A DNA stretch of 64,000 nucleotides from Alg239-R122 sp041746135 (GCA_041746135.1 JBGTHQ010000021.1:1-64000), one strand, 5' to 3'; counted from the stretch's first letter, positions 43,222 through 52,198 are shown. The notes: generated from the sequence alone by a model not told the origin. Numbers and translations are program-made.

Positions 43222-43620
43222 ATGAATTGGTTATCAATATTTCTCGCTGCGCTGAGCGGCTTTCTGGTCGGCGGGATGTGGTATGGACTTCTTATGGGAA
43301 AGCACTGGATGACAGCCTTGGGCTTAACCGAGGAAACTATGAAAAATACCGCCATGCTAAAAATCTATGGTACCACATTCTTGCTCAGTATCCTTTCGGC
43401 AACCGCTCTTGCACATATGTTCGCGCGATTGGACGGACCGTCTTTCCGCGGCGTTATGATGATTTCGGTCGGCATCGCGCTGGGCTTCATCATTCCCGCG
43501 ATTGGCACCAATTATCTTTTCTCGCGAAAGAAAATCGGCCTGTTCCTGATCGACTCGGGATACTGGATACTATTCTATGCCGCGATGGGGCTGGTCATGG
43601 CCTATTTTTACGCGGTGTAA
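43222..43620 (+). CDS. DUF1761 membrane protein
   Basis: A 132-residue protein with four hydrophobic segments. It matches the DUF1761 pattern: SGFLVGGMWYGLLMGKHWM at the first helix and an acidic or polar linker before the second. ATG 43222 has GGAG eight bases upstream, which favours it over ATG 43204. The function is unknown. It stands alone between rimO (divergent) and the K+ channel gene (convergent). Confidence 0.82.
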   Translation: MNWLSIFLAALSGFLVGGMWYGLLMGKHWMTALGLTEETMKNTAMLKIYGTTFLLSILSATALAHMFARLDGPSFRGVMMISVGIALGFIIPAIGTNYLFSRKKIGLFLIDSGYWILFYAAMGLVMAYFYAV

Positions 43621-43629
43621 ATGCCATGA

Positions 43630-44697
43630 TCAAACCGGCGCGACTTCGGCGCTGTCCGGATCCATTTCCGCACCCTTGCCGGGGATGATCTCGACGATCG
43701 TGTCGCCCGCGATCAATGCCTTGGTCTCCGATTGCCAGAATCCGTACGCTTTGCCGTCACGATAAAGGCGTACGCCGAGCCCGCCTGAGGAAAGCTGCGC
43801 CAGGCTGCGTCCGATTTCGTCATCGTCAATCGTGCGCTGGTTCAGTTTGACGCGGCCATGGATCGAGGCCAGGTCGCTGAGATAATCGGAAATGTTGGCG
43901 CCATGACACGAGCTGGCAAGAAGCAGACCGGCAAAGCTGACCGGATTGATGACCGTTGTGGCACCCGCTTGGCGCGCCAGAAGTTCGTTGTCGGCCGCGC
44001 GCACCGATACGCTGATCGGTACATGGTGGGCCAGATGGCGCACGGTCAGCACGATCAGGATGCTGGTATCGTCGCGCCCGGCCGATACGATCACCGCGCG
44101 CGCGCGCGATACCTTGGCATTCATCAGCACGGTGTCGCGGGTCGCATCGCCCGCCAGCACCGCGCAGCCCATGCTTTCTGCTTCCTGCAAGGCGGTGGAG
44201 CTCGAATCGACGATGACCAGTTCCTCGGGCGGCGTGCCGCGCGCGATCAGTTCGTCGACCGCTTCCTGCCCGCTGGTGCCAAAGCCCAGTACGACGATGT
44301 GATTGTGCAGATTCCTTTGGATAACTTTCATGCGCCATACATCCCATGTGCGTTTCAGAACGAAATTATACGCCGTTCCCACAAATATCAAAACCACGAA
44401 GATTCGAATCGGCGTGACGACCAGCGCATCGAACATGCGTGCGCGTTCGGTTACCGGCGCGATATCTCCATAGCCCGTGGTGGTGATGGAGATCATGGTG
44501 AAATAAATGACGTCGAGGAAACTGACATCGCCGTCATAATTGTCGCGCAATCCGCTCTTGTCAAACCAGTGCACGGCTATGGCAATGCCTATTAGCCCCA
44601 GAACGAACAGGACGCGCCAACCCACATCGACCCAAACGGGCATGCCCGAACGCCTGGTCAGGGTGGTAAATTTTTCAAGGCTGCGGCGTGCGCTCAT
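43630..44697 (-). CDS. Potassium channel with TrkA-N (RCK) domain
   Basis: A 355-residue two-helix K+ channel subunit. The first membrane helix is at about 25-43, the pore carries the selectivity filter TTTGYGD at 72-78, and the second helix is at about 88-110. The cytoplasmic RCK part begins VVLGFGTSGQEAVDEL at about 133 and includes AGDATRDTVL, then a TrkA-C-like end. This resembles Kch or MthK, gated by nucleotides or cations. It is 27 bases downstream of the NlpD-like gene. Confidence 0.9.
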   Translation of the reverse strand: MSARRSLEKFTTLTRRSGMPVWVDVGWRVLFVLGLIGIAIAVHWFDKSGLRDNYDGDVSFLDVIYFTMISITTTGYGDIAPVTERARMFDALVVTPIRIFVVLIFVGTAYNFVLKRTWDVWRMKVIQRNLHNHIVVLGFGTSGQEAVDELIARGTPPEELVIVDSSSTALQEAESMGCAVLAGDATRDTVLMNAKVSRARAVIVSAGRDDTSILIVLTVRHLAHHVPISVSVRAADNELLARQAGATTVINPVSFAGLLLASSCHGANISDYLSDLASIHGRVKLNQRTIDDDEIGRSLAQLSSGGLGVRLYRDGKAYGFWQSETKALIAGDTIVEIIPGKGAEMDPDSAEVAPV

Positions 44698-44724
44698 CTC
44701 AGATCTTTTTCCACTTTGCCGGGC

Positions 44725-45807
44725 CTACCGTGCAGGCAGGTGCAGGACGGGGTTTACGGGTTTCAGCTCTTTGCGTATCTCGAAATGCAATTGCGGTTCG
44801 CTGACATAGCCGCTCTCCCCCGATAAGCCAATGACTTGTCCTGCATCGACCGCTTGACCGCGCACAACGTCGATACGGTCCGCATGACCATAGGCCGTTA
44901 CCCACCCCGCTCCATGGCTGATCAGGATCAGGCCGCCATACACGGCTATCTCGTTTCCGCTATAGGATACGACGCCGCTGGCGGCGGCACGAATGGGCGT
45001 CCCGCGCGGTGCGGCGATATCCAGACCCTGATTGACCTTGCCGCCGCCCTTGCTGCCGAAACCGGAAAGCAACCGCCCGTCCATCGGCCAACGGAAATTC
45101 CCGCTAAACGCTTTCGGAACGGCCAGGGCCTGTACGCTTGGCTTGCTGACCGCTTTGGTAATCGGCCGAACGGCGCTCTTCCCCTCGGCCAGAGCGGGCT
45201 GCCCGCCGCTCACGATGTCATCTATGCCCAGATTGAAGGCCGCGGCCCGTTTTGCCAGCCGGTCGCCCGTTTCGCCGGCAACTTCTGGAAGCAGCAGCCG
45301 CTGTCCAGCGCGCAGGATATAGGGGTCTGTCAGTCCGTTGATCGTCACTACATCCTGCCATGACACGCCATAGGCGCGGGCGATGGCAATTCCCGTCTCG
45401 CCCGTCCCGACACGGTGATAGCGTCCGGCCCGCACATTCAGTTTCTGACCGGAATAAATCGTATAGGGCGGTGCTATACTATTGACGAGCGCGAGCATGT
45501 CCGCCCCCGCCCCGGTGCGGTCGCCGATCGAGCGCAGGGTATCGCCGGATTGCACGATATAGCGGGTCGCCGAAACGCTGGTAGCATTGCGGGTAACCTC
45601 GCGGGCTTCCCATGTCGGGGTCGTTCCGCTCTGCCCCAGAATGCTGGCATCGGTTTCCAGACGGGGGGGGGCAGCGCTGCCGGCACGTGGTCGCTCTCGA
45701 TTTTCGACTGTGGCTTGCGGAATGCATGCCGCCAGCAGGCACAAGGCGCTCAGGCAGACTATATCGCGCACGATAGGCGGGGATCGTCTGAACGCAGATA
45801 ATTTCAT
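44725..45807 (-). CDS. NlpD-like lipoprotein with two LysM domains and a degenerate LytM domain
   Basis: A 360-residue lipoprotein. The lipobox LLAAC puts the lipid on Cys28. Two LysM domains bind peptidoglycan at about 82-125 and 130-175. The C-terminal M23/LytM domain spans about 260-355. Two zinc ligands usual in active enzymes are changed: the first His is Asn in VNQGLDIAAPRG, and the His of HLHFE is Gln in PQLHFEIR. E. coli NlpD has the same kind of losses and activates amidase AmiC without cutting itself. The neighbour upstream is serS; surE and pcm, often between them in alphaproteobacteria, are missing. Confidence 0.9.
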   Translation of the reverse strand: MKLSAFRRSPPIVRDIVCLSALCLLAACIPQATVENRERPRAGSAAPPRLETDASILGQSGTTPTWEAREVTRNATSVSATRYIVQSGDTLRSIGDRTGAGADMLALVNSIAPPYTIYSGQKLNVRAGRYHRVGTGETGIAIARAYGVSWQDVVTINGLTDPYILRAGQRLLLPEVAGETGDRLAKRAAAFNLGIDDIVSGGQPALAEGKSAVRPITKAVSKPSVQALAVPKAFSGNFRWPMDGRLLSGFGSKGGGKVNQGLDIAAPRGTPIRAAASGVVSYSGNEIAVYGGLILISHGAGWVTAYGHADRIDVVRGQAVDAGQVIGLSGESGYVSEPQLHFEIRKELKPVNPVLHLPAR

Positions 45808-45877
45808 GAACGCCGTTTTAGCGATATTTGCGATGCTGGCCAGCCTTTTCGCCAGCCTCTTCGAGCGTCAATCCGCG

Positions 45878-47158
45878 TCAGATTGGGTCCAGCCTATCCA
45901 CCCCGTTCATATAAGAATGTAAGCATGCGGGAATCGTTACGCTGCCATCGGCCTGCTGGTAGTTTTCCAGTATGGCGACGAGCGTTCGGCCGACAGCCAG
46001 CCCGGATCCGTTCAGCGTATGGACGAACCGGGTTCCCTTGGTTTCGCCCTCGGGCCGGAAACGCGCCTGCATGCGCCGCGCCTGATAATCTCCGCAATTG
46101 GAACAGCTGCTAATCTCCCTATAGGCGTCCTGTCCCGGCAGCCACACTTCCAGATCGTAGGTCTTGCGCGCTGTAGCGCCCATATCTCCCGTGCACAGCA
46201 GCATTTTGCGATACGGCAGGTCGAGCGCCTGCAAAACCGATTCCGCCGCTTCGGTCATACGCTCATGCTCGACCGCGCTGTCGTCAGGGTGCGCGATGCA
46301 AACCATTTCCACTTTTTCGAACTGGTGCTGCCGGATCAGGCCGCGGGTATCGCGCCCCGCCGCGCCCGCTTCGCTGCGAAAGCACGGCGTGAGAGCGGTC
46401 AAACGTACCGGCAGCGACTGCTCCTCCAGGATACTGTCTCGCACCGAATTGGTGAGCGAGACTTCGGCGGTCGGAATCAGCCAGCGGCCATCGGTGGTCT
46501 GGAACAGGTCTTCGGAAAATTTGGGCAATTGTCCCGTCCCGAATACCGCCTCGTCGCGTACCAGCAAGGGCGGCGCACACTCGATATAGCCGTTCGCCTG
46601 CACCTGGTGATCGAGCATGAATTGGCCAAGCGCCCGTTGGAACCGCGCCATACCTCCTCTTAGAAATGCGAAACGGGCTCCGGACATCTTTGCCGCCGTT
46701 TCGAAATCGAGCCCCAGGGCGGGGCCGATATCAGCATGTTCCTTTGGATCGAAATCGAACGTGCGCGGCGTGCCCCAGCGGGCCAGCTCGACATTGTCAT
46801 CCTCGCCTGCACCTAGCGGCACGTCGTCCATCGGAAGGTTGGGTAAAGCGGCCATGATCGCTTGCAATTGCTCGCCCAAATCGCGTTCCTGTTCTTCAAG
46901 CGCGGGAAGTTCAGCCTTAAGCGCCGACACTTCGGCCATCAACGCTTGTGCGGTCTCTTCGTCGCCCATCGCCTTAGCCTTGCCGATGGCTTTGGATGCA
47001 TCGTTGCGGCGCGCCTGACCTTCCTGCAAACGCGTCGCTGTGGCACGGCGTTCGGCATCCAGTGCGATAATGTCCTGTGCAACCGCATCTGCGCCCCGTC
47101 TTTTCAGTCCGGAGTCAAAAGCGTCGGGGTTTTCGCGTATATATTTAATGTCATGCAT
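45878..47158 (-). CDS. serS: Seryl-tRNA synthetase
   Basis: A 426-residue class II synthetase. The N-terminal coiled-coil arm (about 30-110) binds the long variable arm of tRNA-Ser. Motif 2 is near LTPCFRSEAGAAGRDTRGLIRQHQF and motif 3 near NGSGLAVGRTLVAILENYQ. It also supplies Ser-tRNA-Sec where that exists. It is followed after 70 bases by the NlpD-like gene on the same strand. Confidence 0.97.
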   Translation of the reverse strand: MHDIKYIRENPDAFDSGLKRRGADAVAQDIIALDAERRATATRLQEGQARRNDASKAIGKAKAMGDEETAQALMAEVSALKAELPALEEQERDLGEQLQAIMAALPNLPMDDVPLGAGEDDNVELARWGTPRTFDFDPKEHADIGPALGLDFETAAKMSGARFAFLRGGMARFQRALGQFMLDHQVQANGYIECAPPLLVRDEAVFGTGQLPKFSEDLFQTTDGRWLIPTAEVSLTNSVRDSILEEQSLPVRLTALTPCFRSEAGAAGRDTRGLIRQHQFEKVEMVCIAHPDDSAVEHERMTEAAESVLQALDLPYRKMLLCTGDMGATARKTYDLEVWLPGQDAYREISSCSNCGDYQARRMQARFRPEGETKGTRFVHTLNGSGLAVGRTLVAILENYQQADGSVTIPACLHSYMNGVDRLDPI

Positions 47159-47221
47159 AAGCCGGTTCTATGCAATTTGCAGGCCGCTGGCGCAAGTCTC
47201 TGTTGCAACATGCTCCCCACC

Positions 47222-47243
47222 AAAAAGTCGGATCCCTGCCGAC
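47222..47243 (-). terminator. Weak terminator after the PEP-CTERM-like gene
   Basis: On the minus strand GTCGG and CCGAC form a short 5-bp stem with a seven-base loop, followed by TTTTT (plus A run 47222-47226). It lies 32 bases after the stop at 47275. The stem is short, so the call is tentative. Confidence 0.4.
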
Positions 47244-47274
47244 CCGCCTTTTTAAACGGGATAGTATCGAGAGC

Positions 47275-48603
47275 CTATGCCAATTCGCCGATTGCCCCAC
47301 CGCTTCGCTTGGCGAAACGGCGACGGGCGAATAACGCTGCCGCGGCTGCACCGAAAAGAAGCAGGACGGGGGGAGCCGGAACGGGTGTGCCACCGGTTGA
47401 AGTCATGCCCGTGGAGGTCATGCCCGTGGAGGTCATTCCTGTCGAAGTCATGCCCGTTGAGGTCGCCCCGCTGGAGCTGGAGGACGATGATGATGAAGAG
47501 GACGAAGAGGACGATGATGATGAAGAGGAAGATGAAGACGACGAACTGCTGGAAGTGGAGCTGCTGGACGAAGTGGAACTGCTTGAGCTGACATTACCCG
47601 ATGACGAGCTAACGTTCCCTGAAGAAGAACTGACATTGCCGGACGAGGAACTGACGTTGCCTGAAGAGGAACTGACTCCGCCGGTAGAACTGCTGACGTT
47701 TCCGGACGAAGAACTGACCCCGCCGGTGGAAGAAGAAACTCCGCCGGTTGACGAAGAAACGCCGCCTGTGGAGCTACTGACACCGCCTGTAGAAGAGGAT
47801 ACGCCGCCGGTAGAGGTGGAGCTAGATACGCCACCGGTCGAAGTTGAACTGGATACGCCTCCGGTGGACGAACTGACCCCGCCGGTCGATGTTGACGAAC
47901 TTACACCGCCCGTCGATGAACTGATGCTGCCTGACGATGTGCTGGTAGAGCCTCCCGTACTGGAAAAGCCGCCCGTCGAACTACTCGACGATCCGCCAGT
48001 GGACGTGCTCGAAAAACCGCCGGTGGATGTGGAACCGCCTGTCGAGGAGAATCCGCCGGTCGAGGTCGAGCCACCGGTCGATGTGGAGCCTCCGGTAGAA
48101 GTAGACGTGCTGGAAAAGCCGCCGCTGCTGGTTGAGGAAACAACCACGCTTCCGCCGCCCCCGCCGCCGCTGCTGCCGCCGAAAAATCCGCCAAAGAAAC
48201 CGCCGCCGCCAAAACCGCCGCTACCGCCAATAATGACAGGTACAGAACCGCCGCCAAATGTCACAAGTTCGCCGCGGGGACGCTCGGGCAATGGAATGGG
48301 ACTGGCTTGCGGAACAGGAACCGGGGCGGCTTGGCTTATGACATTGACAATGATCGGGCGCGCCGCAGTTTGTGTCGTCACAATCTTGCGGGTACGACGA
48401 ATTTTCCGGGTAGGCTGGCCTTTCGTCAGATTGCGGGCACGAACCTTTTTAACAGATTTCTTCAGCTGCACTTGTTTGACCGACTTTTTGGGCTGGACCT
48501 GAGCGTAGGCAGCAGGTTCGGTTACGGCAACCGCGCCGCCGCCAACAATGGCACCGCCGCATGTACACGCACATAATTTCGCTAAAGCCATCCGTACAGA
48601 CAT
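47275..48603 (-). CDS. Ser/Gly/Thr-repeat surface protein with PEP-CTERM-like sorting signal
   Basis: A 442-residue exported low-complexity protein. A hydrophobic signal (about 5-34) is followed by a Lys/Arg-rich stretch (36-75), a Pro-rich part and a Gly-rich part with GGFFGGFFGGSSGGGGGG. About 250 residues of Ser/Thr/Gly repeats come next: units SSSTGGV, STSTGG and SSSSGNV, and a run of about 30 Ser. Four TSTGM units then lead to the C-terminal VPAPPVLLLFGAAAAALFARRR with basic tail. The last part matches PEP-CTERM (VPxP-helix-RR) signals cut by exosortase. It is probably a secreted, perhaps glycosylated, biofilm or surface protein. No exosortase gene is in the window. The opposite strand is also open but has no signal. 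Confidence 0.78.
   Translation of the reverse strand: MSVRMALAKLCACTCGGAIVGGGAVAVTEPAAYAQVQPKKSVKQVQLKKSVKKVRARNLTKGQPTRKIRRTRKIVTTQTAARPIIVNVISQAAPVPVPQASPIPLPERPRGELVTFGGGSVPVIIGGSGGFGGGGFFGGFFGGSSGGGGGGSVVVSSTSSGGFSSTSTSTGGSTSTGGSTSTGGFSSTGGSTSTGGFSSTSTGGSSSSSTGGFSSTGGSTSTSSGSISSSTGGVSSSTSTGGVSSSTGGVSSSTSTGGVSSSTSTGGVSSSTGGVSSSTGGVSSSTGGVSSSTGGVSSSSGNVSSSTGGVSSSSGNVSSSSGNVSSSSGNVSSSSGNVSSSSSTSSSSSTSSSSSSSSSSSSSSSSSSSSSSSSSSSSGATSTGMTSTGMTSTGMTSTGMTSTGGTPVPAPPVLLLFGAAAAALFARRRFAKRSGGAIGELA
47399..48130 (-). repeat. Nested tandem repeats coding for Ser/Thr/Gly tract
   Basis: The 3' part (47399-47467) holds about four and a half copies of a 15-bp unit coding TSTGM. The rest (47468-48130) holds diverged 15-21-bp units and a run of TCN Ser codons. 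The Ser codons are all of the TCN type and mix all four third bases, which keeps both strands open. Confidence 0.8.
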
Positions 48604-49101
48604 GATTACATACTCTCTTCTGCTTTTCGAAAGTATTGCCCGTCATGCGGCATAGCCGAACCGACAATTCTTTTCTGTTACCTCTAGAAGGCAGAAGAAA
48701 ACATTAAGCTCAATGGCATTAACCCTATTTCCACGCAAAATCCGACAGAAAACAACGATTTTATGCGGCCGGATGCCGACATGTCCCGATCTGAAACCGA
48801 TTTCGTTCGAGTCCTAACGATTTTGCGGCCTTGCCGAACTTCCGGCAGGCCGAGATGGGTGACGATCTTTTCGTCCGGATGCACCTGAAGGCGGGAATCA
48901 AATATGAATTCATAGCTGGTTAAAGTCCAAAGTGCAGCTATGCAACGCGCTGGATTTTCGCGAAACTGTAATTGAAAACAATATATTTGTCGCTTGTCTA
49001 TCAAACTCCTCAAAGCTATAGCGCGGCCACTATTGTGAAGCATTATTATCCGCACCGCATATGCCAGAACGAGTTCCCTGGTTATAATTTGGAGAGCACT
49101 C
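48604..49101. other. Intergenic region between the PEP-CTERM-like gene and dksA
   Basis: This 498-base stretch holds the divergent promoters of both genes. A minus-strand frame (48684-49148) runs over the dksA start and looks non-coding, and a plus frame ending at about 48924 is only about 40 codons long. I see no gene or RNA that I can support. Confidence 0.4.
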
Positions 49102-49566
49102 ATGACGACACGGGAAAATGGTGTTGAGGATATCGATATCCTGGCCAAAGTACGCGAAGCTGTGGGGCAGGATTACCGGCCTACCGAAGACGAAGAATAT
49201 ATGTCAGACAGACAGCAGGAATTTTTTCGCGATCTGCTGACAGCATGGAAAAAATCCATTCATGAGGCGGCGCGTGGCACTTTGCAGCAGCTGCAGGATG
49301 GCCCCCTTCGCGAGCCTGATATGAACGACAGGGCCTCGAGCGAAACGGAATGGGGAATCGAGTTGCGCACGCGCGACCGGCAGCGCAAGCTTATCGCGAA
49401 AATCGATTCGGCTCTACGGCGTATCGATCAGGGCGAGTACGGGTTTTGCGAAGTTACTGGCGAAAATATAGGTCTTGGTCGTCTTATCGCCCGGCCCATC
49501 GCCACGATGACCGTCGAAGCGCAGGAAGCTCACGAGCGCAAAGAAAAAATTTCGCGCGACAGCTGA
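49102..49566 (+). CDS. dksA: RNA polymerase-binding protein DksA
   Basis: A 154-residue ppGpp co-factor. A coiled coil carries the tip, with FFRDLLTAWKKSIHEAARGTL and the acidic residues after it. The globular domain has RIDQGEYGFCEVTGENIGLGRLIARPIATMTVEAQEAHE, split by a single Cys where E. coli DksA has four, as is common in alphaproteobacteria. Zinc binding is therefore doubtful. GGAGAG lies a few bases before the ATG. It tunes rRNA and amino-acid promoters during stringent response. Confidence 0.95.
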   Translation: MTTRENGVEDIDILAKVREAVGQDYRPTEDEEYMSDRQQEFFRDLLTAWKKSIHEAARGTLQQLQDGPLREPDMNDRASSETEWGIELRTRDRQRKLIAKIDSALRRIDQGEYGFCEVTGENIGLGRLIARPIATMTVEAQEAHERKEKISRDS

Positions 49567-49610
49567 ATTTGGCGTAAAATTTCCTTTTCGCTACGCAGTG
49601 AATGAAAGAA

Positions 49611-49629
49611 TTAACCTATAGTCTTAACC
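49611..49629 (+). promoter_or_regulatory. Direct repeat TTAACC-N7-TTAACC upstream of the PilZ gene
   Basis: Two TTAACC hexamers at 49611-49616 and 49624-49629 resemble CtrA half-sites. The TTAA-to-TTAA distance is 13 bases, not the usual 11, so regulation by CtrA is only a possibility. The site is 41 bases before the PilZ ATG. Confidence 0.3.
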
Positions 49630-49669
49630 TGATTTCCATAGCTCACCTTATAGAAAAGCGGTGTAATTG

Positions 49670-50101
49670 ATGCGAGACATTTATGTTGTCCCAAGACATC
49701 ATATCCTCGATAACATAAGAATGGAGCCGGAAACCGTCATGCTGCAAAATAGTGAAAACCGCGGAAAATTGCGTGATAGCATGTTTCTTTTGGCCGATGT
49801 GTCCGTAGAGGGTCGCACTGAGGTCATCAGTGTCCGGGTGCGCAATTTGTCCGCTGGCGGCATGAAGGCGGAAGCCAAGCCGAATGTCGTACAAGGCGAT
49901 CAGGTCATTGTTAATTTACGCAATATCGGGGATGTCCCCGGAACGGTCGCCTGGATCAAGCCGAGCTCTTTTGGCATTTCCTTTGACGAACCTATCGACC
50001 CCAAGCTGGCCCGCAAACCGGTAGCGAATAATTCCGATGACAAGGTCATGCCCCGGTTCGTACGCCCCATTCCTGTAAAGGAGCGGGTCCGTTTTACCTG
50101 A
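49670..50101 (+). CDS. PilZ-domain protein
   Basis: A small protein of up to 143 residues; starts at 49721 or 49739 would shorten it to 126 or 120 and are equally plausible. The PilZ signature is present as RGKLRD, then VRVRNLSAGGMKAEA, and a beta-barrel segment VNLRNIGDVPGTVAWIKPSSFGISFDEPID. It is a candidate c-di-GMP receptor; the N-terminal motif is NRGKLRD rather than RxxxR in the best form, so binding is uncertain. It is convergent with the CoA-transferase gene and close behind dksA. Confidence 0.83.
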   Translation: MRDIYVVPRHHILDNIRMEPETVMLQNSENRGKLRDSMFLLADVSVEGRTEVISVRVRNLSAGGMKAEAKPNVVQGDQVIVNLRNIGDVPGTVAWIKPSSFGISFDEPIDPKLARKPVANNSDDKVMPRFVRPIPVKERVRFT

Positions 50102-50118
50102 CATAATCCGCTTAAAAC

Positions 50119-51300
50119 TCAGGGCTTTCGGGCCTTCAGGACTTCATCATTGTCGCGCCCCAATACCGGCGGATCGTACCGGATATTGGCCGGCGTAGCG
50201 CCGAATATGACCGGATGCCGCATCGCACGATAAGCACCCGCCAGTTCATGTTCGCGTTGTTCGAAAAAACCGGTGGCTTTCAAGTGCGGATCATCGAGCA
50301 CGTCCTGCATCGCATTGAAACGCATCGCCGGGATATTCTCGCGCGCCAATATTTCCAGCCATTGCTCGGTTGTCTTGGTCGCAGCCACCTCTTCGATTAT
50401 CGCATATAGCTCTCCGGTATTCTGGGTGCGTTGTTCGTATGTGGAAAAACGCGGATCCTCGAATATGCCGGGCCGCCCGCCAATTTCGAAAAACCGCGCC
50501 CATTGCGCATCGACATAAGGGACGATGGCGATATAGCCGTTCAGCGTCGGATAGGGGCGGCGGCGCGGGTTGATGGAGCGGGTATAGCCCAGCTTGCCAT
50601 TGCCCTCCAGAAATGTCGCGCCATAAAGATTTTCGACCATGTTGAAAAACGTGAACGATTCCAGCATCGGAACCGACACGAACTGGCCCTCCCCTGTCTT
50701 TTCGCGATGGTAGAGTGCGGCGAGCGTCGCATAGGTGGCAAACAGTCCGACCGTCTTGTCGGCGATCAGCGAGGGTGCATAGGCAGGCGCGCCTTCGGAC
50801 CGCAATTGCTCAAGCGCGGCATAGCCTGAAGCCGCCTGTACCAGATCGTCATAAGCCTGCAGCTTCGAATAGGGGCCGCCGTCGCCAAAACCGGCACAAT
50901 GCACATAGACGATATCGGGCTTGATCGCTTTCACCTGCTCGTACCCCAGCCCCAGACGCTCCATCCCGGCGAGCCGGACATTGTGGAAAAATATATCGCA
51001 GTCCTTCAGCAACTCGGCCAGCGCCGCTGTGCCTTCGGGTTCCTTCGCATTGATCGTAACGGCGCGCTTGTTGCGGTTGAGCGCCATGTAAATCGGTCCC
51101 AGATCGCCGGTCGGCGAATATCCGGCATAGCGCATCATGTCGCCCTTGATCTTGCCGTCGTCATTTTCGACCTTGATAACCTCGGCGCCCATATCCGCCA
51201 TCAGCATCGTAGCAAACGGACCCATCACGACACTCGACATATCGACGATCTTGACCCCGGCCAAAGGTCCGGTGGCTTTGCTCTTGTCGGCTTCGGTCAT
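50119..51300 (-). CDS. CaiB/BaiF (family III) CoA-transferase
   Basis: A 393-residue interlocked-dimer CoA-transferase. The start GPLAGVKIVDMSSVVMGPFATMLMADMGAEVIKVE is diagnostic, and the catalytic Asp lies in YDDLVQAASGYAAL. It moves CoA between acids such as formyl, carnitine, bile or aromatic acids; the acceptor cannot be read. It is 34 bases downstream of panB on the same strand, so the two may be co-transcribed. That gives no clear pathway link beyond CoA supply. Confidence 0.92.
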   Translation of the reverse strand: MTEADKSKATGPLAGVKIVDMSSVVMGPFATMLMADMGAEVIKVENDDGKIKGDMMRYAGYSPTGDLGPIYMALNRNKRAVTINAKEPEGTAALAELLKDCDIFFHNVRLAGMERLGLGYEQVKAIKPDIVYVHCAGFGDGGPYSKLQAYDDLVQAASGYAALEQLRSEGAPAYAPSLIADKTVGLFATYATLAALYHREKTGEGQFVSVPMLESFTFFNMVENLYGATFLEGNGKLGYTRSINPRRRPYPTLNGYIAIVPYVDAQWARFFEIGGRPGIFEDPRFSTYEQRTQNTGELYAIIEEVAATKTTEQWLEILARENIPAMRFNAMQDVLDDPHLKATGFFEQREHELAGAYRAMRHPVIFGATPANIRYDPPVLGRDNDEVLKARKP

Positions 51301-51334
51301 TTTTATCCTTTATGGCGCGATAGTGAGAGGCTAT

Positions 51335-52198
51335 TTATTTTGTTTCAGACCGGTAGGTCTGGTCCGCACCCGGAAAACTGCGCGCGCGCACTTCGTCCGC
51401 ATATTGCGCCACAGCTGCATCGATGCGCTCCGCCAGATTGTCGTAACGCTTCACGAACCGGGCCGTCCGTTCGAACATTCCCAGCATGTCTTCGGTGACC
51501 AGCACCTGCCCATCGCACTGGGCCGACGCGCCAATTCCGATGACGGGGATTTGCGATATCGCCATGGCTTCCTCGGCAATATTTTCCAGCACACCTTCCA
51601 CGACCATGGAAAAAGCGCCGGAATCGCTGACTGCCTTTACATCATCGAGCAACTGGGCGCTTTCCGCATTGCCCTTGCCGCGGGCACGATAGCTGCCGAG
51701 TGTGTTGATCGATTGCGGCGTCAGACCAATATGTCCCATTACGGGAATACCGCGCGCGGTCAGGAACGCGATCGTCGGGGCCATATGTAGCCCGCCTTCC
51801 ATCTTGACGGCGGCAGCGCCGGTTTCCTGCATGATCCGGGCAGCGCTTGCGAACGCCTGTTCGGGCGACGCTTCATAGCTGCCAAACGGCATATCGACAG
51901 TGACCAAGCTGTGATAGCTGCCGCGCACCACCGCCGCGCCGTGCGCGCACATCATGTCGAGCGTCACGGGAATAGTCGACGGCAGACCGTAAATGACCTG
52001 CCCCAGTGAATCGCCGACCAGCAGTATGTCGCAATGTGCATCGAGCAACTGCGCCGTGCGCGCGGTATAGGCGGTCAGCATAACCAGCGGATCGCCGCCC
52101 TTGCGTGCGCGTATGGCCGGTACGGTCAGGCGTTTCATTGGTGCCGGCGTGGGATTGGCGCGGCTGGTCGCGGTATCGAGTTTGAAAGTCGTGGACAT
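51335..52198 (-). CDS. panB: 3-methyl-2-oxobutanoate hydroxymethyltransferase
   Basis: A 287-residue TIM-barrel enzyme that makes ketopantoate for coenzyme A. Blocks ILLVGDSLGQVIYG, VKMEGG (metal and substrate site), PVMGHIGLTPQS and PVIGIGASAQCDGQVLV are typical. The catalytic Glu lies in MVVEGVLENIAEEA. ATG 52198 is chosen over an upstream TTG at 52204. It is followed by the CoA-transferase gene. panC and panE are not in the window. Confidence 0.95.
   Translation of the reverse strand: MSTTFKLDTATSRANPTPAPMKRLTVPAIRARKGGDPLVMLTAYTARTAQLLDAHCDILLVGDSLGQVIYGLPSTIPVTLDMMCAHGAAVVRGSYHSLVTVDMPFGSYEASPEQAFASAARIMQETGAAAVKMEGGLHMAPTIAFLTARGIPVMGHIGLTPQSINTLGSYRARGKGNAESAQLLDDVKAVSDSGAFSMVVEGVLENIAEEAMAISQIPVIGIGASAQCDGQVLVTEDMLGMFERTARFVKRYDNLAERIDAAVAQYADEVRARSFPGADQTYRSETK

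Noticed and set aside
47399..48130. Repeat array resembling CRISPR at first sight
   Set aside because: Repeats are in-frame coding units without unique spacers, and no cas genes are near.
46862..48502. 546-codon plus-strand frame rich in Pro, Glu, Val and Asp
   Set aside because: It is antisense to serS and to the Ser/Gly repeat gene. TCN and GGN codons read backwards give no stops, which explains the long frame. It has no signal peptide or family, while the minus frame has both a signal and a sorting motif.
48684..49148. 154-codon minus-strand frame over the dksA start
   Set aside because: No recognisable domain or ribosome site, and it overlaps the well-supported dksA start.
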